A stretch of 64,000 nt of DNA, taken from contig JAJEKV010000134.1 of NCBI GenBank assembly GCA_021234155.1, positions 1,237,328 through 1,301,327 on the forward strand. The letters are read 5' to 3'. Shown here one piece after another: positions 24,901-35,889 of this stretch; position 1 is the first letter of the stretch; every line of letters starts with the position of its first letter. The notes beneath the pieces are model-generated. The model did not search any database. It was not told the origin of the DNA and saw nothing but the letters and a program-made list of their open reading frames with translations. Origin of the DNA: Isoetes taiwanensis. Taxonomy: Eukaryota > Streptophyta > Lycopodiopsida > Isoetales > Isoetaceae. A program made the translations under genes and the position numbers.

Positions 24901-27900
24901 AGAGGCAGTTCAAGAATCAAACTGGCGGAAGTGGCTAGAAAGGCGGTAGATTATATTATAGTGGAGATTTTTTACAAAATGTAGAGTAGCTGACCCAGCC
25001 TAATCTTTCATTATAGGCCTTTGCCTATATACAAAAGCGGGCTCGAGCCCTACCTACTAGAATCCTAAGGAAAAACCCTCTACTCAGGGTTACGAGGGCG
25101 AGAGGTGATCTTGAGGAGATGGTAGAGGTTACGCTCAGGATCCCAATGAAAGATCTTGAGAACCACCTCCATCCGTTGGTCTTGGTGCAGTGTTCGGCCA
25201 TCCGGCACGGCCCGTCCATGCGAATGCCGGTTGTGGCGCCGGAGAATCAGAACAATTTAAATCTTACAAGTGATCCCTCGCGGCCGGGTTGTAGGCGCGA
25301 GCGCATCTTCGTTCGGCGGCGCCATCGCGGCGCCATCGGATGCCGCTGTTTCACTTTCGGTTGCGTCTTATATAGCCAGGCCCGAGGAACTCATATGCGG
25401 CGTGGACCAATCACACAAATGCATAGCGTGTTTGCAATGCAAAGGAACATTTCTAATATGAGTCTGTTCTCATGGCATATCTAGCATAGTACCTTCGACA
25501 CATTCCTTTTAATGACCATCCCACTTGAGTTGCCAGCATTGAATCACGTTCCTTCTTTCCGCGCCCGTCGAACATTAGCTCAGGGTCATCCTTTGCCATC
25601 TGTCATCTGATCTTTTCTTTGCAAAATATCCTCACGTTCATTTAGCTACTCCTTGCGTTTTTGGGGACAGCCAAATTTTGCCTCTCAATCCCCTTCTTAG
25701 CATCTTTTGACACTGGCATCATCAAGCGGTTCTGTTTAGCACTCTTCATGCCTCTTAAGCCTCGGTTTGTGCGCCCTAAAACAAACCTTTTGATTCCTCT
25801 GCTTCGTCCTCAGGTGCTTTCGACGCCGTCCTCGCCTTTGGCATCTCTCTTCGTTCCGCCAAATCATTCCCATAGCTGCCCCAAGATTTTCTACACTTCA
25901 AACTCACTCCCAAGGATCCAGGCCCTTTTTGCATCTGTATCCTTCGCCGGCCCACTTTCGGTGAAGCCTTGTTGGCCCCAATAAAGAAGTCATTTGAGCG
26001 ACACCCGGCTTTATGAATTTTCTCAAATGGAACTTCCGGCTCCAAATCCTGCCCGATTCTGTGATTCATAAGCAATATTGTGCTGACCCGCCAAAGTACA
26101 CCACTTGTATTGATAAGCGCCCACTATTCATTGACTCAAATAGCGATTTAAAGGGTATTTCATATTCCCTTGCACACTCCTTGTATCATGGTGCTATCTG
26201 AGGATATTGATGTCAGGAGTTTGGTGCACTGCCTTATCATAATGTCCATCGTCGACCAATATCGACAAACCTCGCATAGGACCTTCTTGAAATTTTTGTG
26301 GCGCCAAATTCGCTTGGAGGTATTCTATCAAAGAACACCCATATCAATAAGCCTTTCTATAACACGGTCCTTCTTGCTACACACTCCAAGCACCACTAGA
26401 TTGGCCCCAAATGATGTTCATGTGCTTCTCGAAATGGACCGCCGAGAATTACCACTTCCATTTCGAAGTTTACGTGGGAGGGCACTTTCAAGCCCTCATC
26501 GTCATTGCTTCCACTCCCACACCACCAAATTCTCATGCACTTCCACTCGGCGCTCCTTCGGTCAATCACCGCGTTGGCACATATCCCGCCCATCTTCCAT
26601 GGTCATGACCACGTTACACTCGTATCCTTTACATCTCTTCCTCCGCTTCACCCTCCACTTCACACCGTTTCCCAAACCTCCCACACGAGGGCAACAGCGG
26701 TTCCACCACCACAACACCCTCGTGATTTGTTGTATCGATATCGGCCAAGGATGCTCAGGCTGGCACGCTCTTAAATTCTGAGGAATCCCAAGGCGCTCTT
26801 ATGGCGGGGTTCCATGGGCACTCGAGGCCTCGATGCGGTACACAAGACCTTCAAAGTACCATTTGCCCAAGTTACTCAGCACACAGAGCCAAACTTCCAA
26901 GACAAGCATAGAGAAGCTCTCTTCTGAGGCTCATGCGGATCTCAAATACACAAGCTCAAGTCGACCAACTCGCGAGATCAGCGGGCTCGGCTCGGTCAAA
27001 GTGAGACTCTCTTGGAGGCACAACAATTACAATTTTGCTCTCGAGTACGGGGCGAAGAATGTTGCTAAACTCAATGCCTTGTACTGGGCGTGTGAAAATT
27101 TCAGCACTCAAGTTCAAAATCTTTCGGCGGGGCGGCTCAAGTTGCCTCCTTGGCGGCTCGGCTTTCTCTGAACCTCTCGGCTCACCTCTCTTCAAAATCA
27201 ATACAGAGGAGTGCGAGAAGCGAGAAAATACTTCGATAGCCGGAGGAAGATTTGCCGTGCCGTCTCAATACTGCCGAAATCTTCTCCGGAGGTCAATCCT
27301 TCTCGAAGCAGGGTCGTGACCGATCCGCCTCCTACTCGAAAAGGGAACATAGGATCCGTGATCTCGAACAGTACGCGTAAGCTATTGATCTATTTGATGA
27401 GGCTCAAACCAAAGCAGCGCACCCGGACTTCGAATTCTTCCGCGGAATACGATGGACTTCCCGGCTCCCTCCTGCTATCATGGTGTATGGTTACTTGGCA
27501 TACCTCTTCGCTCAAAATTGTACGGTGATGGCCTGTGGATATCCTTTGGCGGTCTTGATTTTTCGGATTTGGCGGAACTCTCTCCATTGAAGACAAAGGG
27601 TTGTGTTGTGCCTTATTTGTCTTTGATCTCATGCAATGCCCGATCAGGCTTTCTCACTACTGCGTGGATTTACGACCCGCGAAACTATATCTTTCATGAT
27701 TTCTATCACGGGGCGTCTACGGGGAAAACTTTGGCATAATGGGCCACGCCCGAATTTGGTACGGGGTGGCCAGCAATGGGTGCTTGAGGATAACAATCCA
27801 TATCTTAGTCTGCCGGACCAAAACTTTTCATCAGTGCATGCAGGCTTGCCAATCATTTATCTCTCGGCTTAAGCTGAATGACTGCAACAAATTAGGAAGT

Positions 27901-28777
27901 ATCAGGACATCAGAAGATCCCCTATGCAAGTCTATATACAGCACCTCGCTGGTTTATTCGATTCTGAGGCTCGTTGGATAGCAAGGCCCGGTCCCCGCGA
28001 GTTAGGATATCCCTCACATCAACTCGGCTCTCGCTTCTACTTTGCGGTCCCGGTAGGGTGTCGGTGCTTGATCGGATCTTGTCAGATGGTGGAGGCCCTT
28101 TCGGCAACCCGCCCACGGGCATGGTTCCTTCTCTACTGAAATTACCTCCGCTTCCCGGGTTCTGACTTCGATTAGGTAGCCTTCCTTTTTTTGGATTTAA
28201 GGTCATGGATGATGTACGGTTTGGACACCACCTCCCGGATCTCGAGCCGGATCTCGGTGGGATCCGCGTTTTGTTCGCCGTCACATTGGGAAGAAGGTGC
28301 TACTCTGGACAACAACACCAATTGGATCTACATTGCTAATGGCGTGGTTGGCAACAGCCCTTGGATCGCGGCTTCATGGTCTCAACACCTTCTTGCGAGC
28401 GCCTCCACCTCACGATCCTTCATCCCGCATCTTCCAAGCGGGATTTTTGCTGCCCTCAAACCATTTTGCTAAGCTCCTTGTCAGCGTCCCATTTTTCAAC
28501 TGCAATCAAATGCCAGCGTCGGTGCCTTTGGCCTTCAGACTGTCTCCTCATGGAGTGTCGATTACATTTCTTGAGGGCGCCCCTTGGCTGCGCCTGAAGA
28601 CATGAATGCGCATCTCGTTTTCTTATTGATGTGATCCACGCGCTGGCAAAAACACGCCGGCTCTTCCGTCATGAGTCGTCTATTTGATACCATAATGGGG
28701 CCCGTCCTGCTGCCCGTGAGGTCTTTGAGGCCCGATGGCTTCCGCCTGGGATCAACACTCGCCTTCACTGGTATGCG
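24901..28777 (+). other. gypsy 3' spacer without recognised protein
   Basis: This 3.9-kb part of the gypsy interior has several 80-200 codon frames on both strands, but none shows a family motif. It may be the non-coding 3' region of the element or may contain another decayed insertion. Confidence 0.4.
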
Positions 28778-28788
28778 TTTTGGTGGGG
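28778..28788 (+). other. Purine-rich tract before the 3' LTR
   Basis: TTTTGGTGGGG lies directly before the 3' LTR, the position and type of a plus-strand polypurine primer. Confidence 0.6.
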
Positions 28789-29326
28789 AGTTAGTCTGTG
28801 CCTCTGCAGTACAGGACTATTCATGCATCGTCAGGACCAGTCAAGCTCAAAGATCCTCGATCAACCATGGGTGAGACATCCAAGCCTCCACGAGAAGACT
28901 AGCGGCGAGGCCCACTTGTGATCAAAGCCTTTGGTACATCAACAAGCGCGCTCGGACAAGTGGCGGCGTCACCGCCCGTGACGTCAAGCGTGATTCTAAG
29001 GCCTTCAAGAGCGCATGGCATTCGCACCGATAGGCCTCCTTCGGTGGCACGAGATCGGTCGGAGTGTCTATATTTGGGCCCCAAGGCCATTTATGCTATA
29101 TATATGAGTAGGGATTGGCTCATAAGTTTTAGATGAGTTTTGAGTCTTGTCTCCTTTGATTTCTCTCTATTGCGAGCTCATGTATTTTCATCATTGATAT
29201 CAAGGAAGCTTATCATCTTTTCTCTCATTTTGTTCTGTTCTCTTCTTTTCTTCTCTTTAAGCCAAATCAGCGTACGACATAGTCCGGGACTCTCTGGTAG
29301 ATCCACGGGTCCTCACAGTATCTTCA
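28789..29326 (+). repeat. 3' LTR of the gypsy element
   Basis: Begins AGTTAGTC (TG mutated to AG) and ends GTATCTTCA. It aligns along its length with the 5' LTR. Many differences are one- to four-base indels clustered near CG and GC-rich runs. Confidence 0.85.
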
Positions 29327-30877
29327 GGAGTTCAGAATGGGCCCAAACAAAGGGAAAGAAATGGGCCGTAAAAACTACATCAAGGCCAAAGAAAGGGCAA
29401 AGGAAGTTTCTGTGCGAAGGCGGTAGGCGGCTATGGCGGCGCATTCCTCCTTCTCTTCTTTCTCTCTCATACTCCTTTTCATCTTCTCATCTCTTGCTTG
29501 TAGGAGCGAGGGGCCAGGCTGGAGTAGGCTGCATTGGAGAAGATCTGTTGGAATGTGTAAGGGCAGCTATGGCAAACAGCGAAGATGGCGATGGTAGAAA
29601 CGCGGCTTTTGAGTAGTTCTTCTTTTCCCTTCTCGCCGGTGCTTCTCTTCTTCTTGCCTGGCTGGAGCACTGCGAGAACTCTTGGCTATAGGTTTCTTTA
29701 TAGAATGCAAGGGCAACCTTTTGTTGTGTCTTGAGGCAAAGACAAAGGCGAGAGATAGAAAAAATACTTGGTCGAAAGAGACGCGGCTAAGCAATTATGA
29801 AAGCTTGCGGCAAAAAGAATTTTTCAAGTCGCTTCTTTCCTTTTGTCCACTGCATAGATTATGGAAACTTTCTTGGCTCTCAGAATTAATGATCAATGAC
29901 ATCTTTTTCTTCACATCTTCTTTGTTTGACAAGATTTGCAGCATAGGACTTGCAGCGAACTTTTGCTTGAATCACCATCAAAGTTTGGAATATTGTACGA
30001 TCTGCGAGATTTCATAATATTAGCATCTTCCCGGGTCTAATACATCTAATGGGCATGTCTATGGGGACAATGGAGAATCTGAGTGGAAGAAGAATGAGTA
30101 TTAGTGAAGGCAGCTTTAGAGTCCACAACATAGAGAAAGGACAATGGAAATAGAGATTATTAAAATAACATTCTGTAAAACTTTAAGCCTTATTTCTTTT
30201 TAGGAATAAGCATTTGTTAAACTTTATCCTTTAGATGAATAAAGCATTCAACTTTTCCTCTATTAATTTATTTCATTGCAAGCTGGGCTTTAGAGCGTTA
30301 TTTGTCATAAAATTTATTTTCTCTTGTCACTATAATGCTTGGCTTTGATACAAGTCTTTACTCTGTCTTGATACAAGACTTACTCATTATTGATGCAAAT
30401 TTGAAACATTTTGATCATAAATTTGTTGCAAATGATTTTTCCTTTATTTATATTTGAATCATAACATTTAATGTAAACTACTTTCCTATTCCGCGAAATA
30501 GACTTGTAATCTTTGTTTATTAGCTTATTACGAGTTATGATGAAATGTGTGCATTATACCTCACAATTATTTCTTAATTTGTATTTTAATAATGCCAAAT
30601 GACTTGATAATTTATCGTTGATAAGCTTGTCACAATGTCCTTAACTTGTTAGAAGACTCCATCTTGACAAATTTCTTATTTGCAATGGTGTTAAAATTAC
30701 CTTTTATGTCCAAAATTGTGACAATTATGGTCTTTGTAATCTTGTCATAAGTTGACACCCCGTTGTGACAACTTTGTGGCAAATGATCACGTCAACCTAG
30801 TGGCCCGAGGATGTGACAAAATCTGAGTTTAAAGGTTCCATTTATTGTCAACAATTTACGACATTAAACTTGGCGTT

Positions 30878-30897
30878 AGTGCATTTCTCTTGTAGTG
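30878..30897 (-). repeat. Right terminal repeat of the CACTA-like element
   Basis: The minus strand reads CACTACAAGAGAAATGCACT, a near-canonical CACTA end. Inside it lie TTGTCAACAATT and repeated TGTGACAA motifs over about 250 bp. Confidence 0.65.
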
Positions 30898-33370
30898 GCA
30901 ATGCTCGAAAATTTCGAGGTTGGAATTGATTACCAGAGGAAGGATGGCTAGACTACCATGCGGGGCTTGTGAAGATGACAGGGCTTTTAAGTACCAGTGA
31001 TGAAGCTCTAGAGCACGAAGAGTGAGCAAGAGGGTATACATGGATAGTGGGTAATAATAGCGCACTATGGGAATATGATCTGGAAGTTGCAAATTTGAAC
31101 AGTCATGGCCGAGGGCTAGAGGTGAAGAAAAGCCATCCGTAGAATGCGTGCGTGTAGACGCGAGGAGTTGAAGAAGAAGCCCACCAACCCTCATCTTGTT
31201 AGGAAAGTGTTGCTTCTGGAAACAATAAGGAGCCAAAAGAAAAACGTCACGGTAGGGCATGATTAGGAGTGGAAGCCCTAGAAGGGCAGATGCTAAAACT
31301 GACTTGGTTTGCCAAAGTAAGATTCATCCGCAGGATAATAAGCAGGACAATGAATTAGTTACGGTTCATCATTTTGATGCATAAATGCAATATTCTAGGG
31401 TCTAATTTTATTAGGATGAACCATATTGTGTAAAATTTCAAAATAATAATTTTTAGCCAGAGTACAGTCCAACAAGTTATGTTGAAGAACATAGGAGTCT
31501 AGATACAAGTTAGGCATGGGTGTATAATACTGCATTTAGTAGCACAACCGGCCTAGAAAGACAAAGGCTTAATTTTCCCTTTTGGAATGGAGTTAGTTCA
31601 AAACCTTTACAAGTCATGGGTGCAATGCTTTGCAGAGCTTGCATGTAAAGTTAAGGAGTTATCCCGAGTTGAGAGCGGACTTGATCGCCTTGAGGGCGCT
31701 ATAAAGAAAGAATTATTCCTCTAGGGTTGGGGACTTAGCAATGTAAATTACTGCTTGGCTGACCTCACGGAAACTTCATCAGAAGATATTTGTATATGGA
31801 CTTGCATCCGAGCAATATATTGCTCCATTTTGAGTATGGAAGGAGAAGGGATGCATTGATCCTCGGGGATGTATTGGCATTTGTGGGGTGGGGTGAATCG
31901 GGTTGATGGGGGAGCAGGTGGAGGTAAGCTGATGGCATTACAGGGGTTTGGATGGCGAGGTAGAAAGAATTGAGATGGAAAGGGCCAGGCATCCATATAT
32001 ACTGATGGTCTCTATTTTGGTAGTGGCCAAGGCAGTGGCTGCAAAGGGTGAGTTTGACTTGCACGGGGCATCATTACATTGTCAATACTTGGCCGATTTT
32101 GTAAGCACTCCTACATTGGAGTCAATAGGAAGCTTTGGGCAGCAAGGCAAGCATCGAATGTAAATATTTGAAGCATTAGCGTTGAGTCACCAATGAGGAG
32201 ACAAAACCACGAAAATTTGATCACGGCCCGGCTACTTGATACCATCTTGGGCAGTTTTCGTGCTCTCTCCAATTCGTGCGAGGCCACAAATGGAATCAGT
32301 TGGATTCTTCAACAGCCCGCAGTGGAGGCGGCCATGATGAACCAAGCTGGTCCTAGTCCCGCGTTTGGCGTGCATATCTGTTATTCCTGCGACACCTAAA
32401 TTTACATTCAAACATTCTTGTATATAATATTCAAGCGAAATTCATTGAGCAGCTTGTTTGATTCTATTTGAAATTATTGTCCATATGGCCATATATATAA
32501 GCTCTTCTTTTTAAAATTGTACTTTTTTGTATTTATTTATTGTGCTTTTTGTATATAGCAGCTAAGAAATTATAAAAGACAAAAGTCAAAGCACACACAG
32601 TACAAGTCAGCACCATAGTATATCATGAACAGCGCGGCCAATCTCCTCCCCGCGTGGACACATCGGGCGGCAAATAATACGCCGGGTCACACGATTTTTC
32701 GATACCTTAAGCATTTGAGGACCCCTCTCCTTTCTTGCAAAGCACTGGAGAGCGAGCTTGAATTGTCAGCTGCTTTCGGCAAGTGGAAGAGCAGCAGCGC
32801 ACATTTGAGGCGGGTAGGTATACGCCGCGGCTGAGGATTCACAGAGAACGTGCGATGAATGGCGTATTCAAGAGAAAGTTGCACCATCCGGAGGTGCATA
32901 ATGTAGGCTGGCGAGGCGAGGGGGCCAGGCTGTGTATGCGCATGGAAGGGACCTAGAGGATGTGATGACAAACTTCCGCGTCTCTAATCTCCCACTAAGC
33001 TCTCCATGCTCTCCATGTTGCATGCATGTTCTATCTTGCACTCATGTTCTATCTTGCATGCATATATGCACATGATGCGATATACAAACCCGATCAAGTG
33101 GCGAGGTCATTCTGATCTGCTGCTTCTAAATTTAGCCCATGTGTCCTCAGCGGATCGTTAGTTCTTGAAGCATTCTATGATTCAAATGTCTGGAATATAG
33201 CACAACTTTTACTCAAATCAAAACTTCACCTTAGAGTATAAGCTGCTATCCATCTTCTTGAACATACCCACGAGAAGAATCCTTACCTCAAGTTGATCTG
33301 ATCCACCATCACCATTAGCTAAGGATTCAACATGTAATCTGTAAATCAATATCAACACCGAATCCATATG
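30898..33370. other. Unassigned stretch
   Basis: No gene is supported. Short frames near 30856-31260 (minus) and 32625-32971 (both strands) lack motifs. Confidence 0.4.
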
Positions 33371-33382
33371 CATGCGATACCA
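33371..33382 (-). other. Degenerate tRNA-Met primer-binding site
   Basis: The minus strand reads TGGTATCGCATG, close to the TGGTATCAGAGC site used by many plant LTR elements. It lies three bases from the TGTGA end of the LTR-like repeat to its right, so the element would read leftward. Confidence 0.5.
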
Positions 33383-33385
33383 AGC

Positions 33386-33790
33386 TGTGATAGGCACGAC
33401 CGATTGACCCTCCGGCAACTTCAGATCTTGTCTAAGCTTGCACTAATTCTAGGCTGATAGTATTGGTGAACAATTGAACCTTTTTAGTCATAATAATCAG
33501 AGATCAACCATAGTATATCCATTATCAAAAACAATAATATTCAGAAAAAAAAATTGTTATCAATACATTCACAAGATCTAGCTAAGCAATTTAGCACAAG
33601 AGTTTCTCCTCTGGAACTCAACCATGATCTCCGGCTACACTGCTGCCACTAGTCTGACCAAATCCACTGCACAATGGACTCAAGGGGTTTAGTCCTCGTG
33701 ACTAAGTGGGGATCCCATAGCTGGTGCAAACTTGGATAACAAACATAACAACTCAAAGACACAAGAACCTATGGTGCAACATTAGACTAT
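33386..33790 (-). repeat. LTR-like repeat B, copy 2
   Basis: Starts TGTGATAGGCACGACCG, then CTCCGGCAACTT, ATCTTGTCTAAGC, TTGCACTAATTCT, GATCAACCATAGTATATCC and GACTAAGTGGGGAT. It matches copy 1 (11962-12091 plus 15546-15730) and, loosely, 53234-53639. The far end of the LTR could not be placed. No coding region of the element is recognised beyond the primer site. Confidence 0.55.
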
Positions 33791-35860
33791 GACAATAAAG
33801 GAAACATCATGGACATCAAGAGCAAAGAACATAACCAAGTACCAAACCATCATAGCAAGCTCCCGGATAATGTGTAGCGTAACTCAGCTCAGCCAGCTTA
33901 TATATTTCTGTCCTTTGTGTTTTACACGAATCTCTTGCAGCTTCACCTGTATTTTCTTGGCAAAGGGTCCTTGCTATATCCAAGCCCTTTGATACTTCCA
34001 TTTTTTACCCTTTGGATTCTTTGTATATTCATTTACACTTAAATATCAATGTGTTAACAAGACAATGGAAAAAAGACACAAATAAGACACAAATAAGACA
34101 AGAGCAAATATAACCAACAAAAAGCAAGTCGTTCCAAATCTGGTACCATCAGAGAAGATTCTCAAGACCGTTGTTCACATTCACAACCAAATCGACCTCA
34201 AATCAGCCCTTTCCCTGCAATTTCAACTACATCCAGCCCAAATTCGGCATATTCCCCACAAGATTCATGCTTCTCTTCCTTCCAAATATCTCAACCATAG
34301 CTCAAAAGCTTACACACAAATACTACTATGTCATAGGAAACTTAACCTTTGATCCTCTTTTCAATTCGATCCAATAGCATGCTTGAATATGATCACGGCC
34401 TATGAAATCACAAATAGATCGATGAAAAACTCCACCTGAAAGAAAACACTTGATGCTGATCTTCATGCAATCTCCAAGGCCTTGCATGCTCGGTGTCTCC
34501 AATCCAATCCTTCTACGCAAAAACTTGCATATCAAAAAACTCTCTTCTATGCAAAGTTTGCTCTTAAAAAACCTCAAATTTTCAAAAGCTTTTCCAAATA
34601 TCCTCTTTGAATTAGCATAACCTTCAAAATCTATTTCTAATAAAGGCAAAACGCCTTATATGAGGCCTATATTGTATACATACCAAGCACTTGATACATA
34701 AGCAAATAATAAATAAGTATATTAGCCCATCAAGTGCCCAGGACCGTTACATGGCCTTTGGCCCAATTAAGAACTCCTAATGACTCACAATGCATAAAAA
34801 GCACTATTTTTCAATAAACATTTTTTCGGGGAAAAAAAAAAACTAGAAAAACCATTTTCCAAGCGTAATGCATTTATGCGCGGAAAGAGAGAGAAAAAAA
34901 GAATCTGATAGGAATCCCGGAATTATATAGGTTTAGATAAAAAGGATAAAGAGAAAAAATTATGACCTACGGATGAATTTAAGCATGCAATCTTTGTTGC
35001 GGCCTATTTTAGATGCAGGTCCTCTTTTTCGCGACCACGGAGACCTTTGCTCTTGGCCAAACCATTATCTAGCACCTTTTTGTCGATGGTAGACCTTTAC
35101 CTCTTAGGCCCAAACCCTTGTATCTAGCACCTCAATCCGTGATATTTTCCACCGGTCAGAAATTAGAAAAATATCACGGGGATCATCATGTAATGCTTTA
35201 TTTTAATTAAGCGATTCCAGTTCCCCTTATGGATTTCGGTTACGGGGTGTTGCCACCTAGGGGAAAGCACCCAGGGGATGCATTCTCGTCCATCGCCCGG
35301 TCGGCCACGAGGAGGCCGCGCCCGCCCTCGCGAGGCGGCTTCAGGCGGGAACCGCCAACGACCTCTGAAGGCGGACCTAAGCCCAACCCTGAGCCAATCC
35401 TTTTCCCAAAATTCTGAGATCCATTTCTTGACTTCCATACCTACATTGTTCCATCGACTAGAGGCTCCTCACCCAGGGCTGATGCTGCGGTTATGATGCG
35501 GCGGGGCGTGCTCGGCAGTATCCCTAGAAGATGCGGATTTGGGGCTTTCGACTACATTGGGATTTGCCTCGCGCCATGCATTCTGAATTCAAAGCCTTGC
35601 CTTTGCTTTGTAATAGCGAGGAATAAAAAAAACTTTGGCATTATTCTTTCTGCTCCAATATGATTTCATCCTCTATGGCAAAGGCTACCACAAAAAACTC
35701 AGAAGTGCCAAAGGACTTCTAAATTCCCCAATTGTACCATAGGGTGTATCGTAGTAATGTAGACGAAAGGAGGGGTTTTAGAGCCAAAGATATTGGCTAG
35801 GCTCAACAAAAATATAGGTTTGTCCCGCAGCAAATCTTTTCGTTTTCTAGATAAAGCTAA
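33791..35860. other. Unassigned stretch with a GC-rich island
   Basis: No gene is recognised. About 35220-35420 is a GC-rich island in AT-rich DNA, rich in CGCGAGGCGGC-type words; no family is recognised. Confidence 0.4.
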
Positions 35861-35889
35861 CTAGTAAACGTGTGACCGGCGTTGCCGGG
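35861..35889 (-). mobile_element. Helitron-type 3' end (copy 1)
   Basis: On the minus strand a GC hairpin (GCCGG stem arms at 35884-35888 and 35876-35880, three-base loop) is followed 11 bases later by CTAG (35861-35864) and then T. Helitrons end in a short hairpin about 10-12 bases before CTRR and insert between A and T, so the layout fits. The element would extend to higher coordinates. Its 5' end and any Rep/helicase gene were not found. Confidence 0.55.

Larger units (their letters stand above)
18440..29326 (+). mobile_element. Ty3/gypsy LTR retrotransposon, heavily degraded
   Basis: Two direct LTRs of about 0.54 kb flank a 9.8-kb interior. The plus-strand order is a gag-like region (unresolved, 18989 to about 22390), reverse transcriptase, RNase H and integrase, then a 3.9-kb spacer without a recognised protein and a purine-rich tract before the 3' LTR. 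Integrase after RT/RNase H identifies the Ty3/gypsy type. No chromodomain is seen, and with the long 3' spacer this suggests an Athila/Tat-like lineage (inference). Frames break every 50-150 bp although protein motifs remain clear. No convincing target duplication or primer site was found next to the LTRs. Confidence 0.85.
16478..30897. mobile_element. Probable CACTA-like DNA transposon, split by a gypsy element
   Basis: The right end, read on the minus strand from 30897, is CACTACAAGAGAAATGCACT, a typical CACTA terminus. The proposed left end at 16478 is CACAACAAGCATAGTGCGCT, a diverged match. Both ends are followed inward by many short TGTGACAA, TTGTCA and GTCAA motifs, typical of CACTA subterminal repeats. 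A Ty3/gypsy element (18440-29326) sits inside, leaving about 3.5 kb of CACTA sequence. No transposase could be read with confidence. The flanking trinucleotides (GAC and GCA) do not match, so the 3-bp target duplication expected of this superfamily is not confirmed and the left end may be wrong. Confidence 0.45.
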
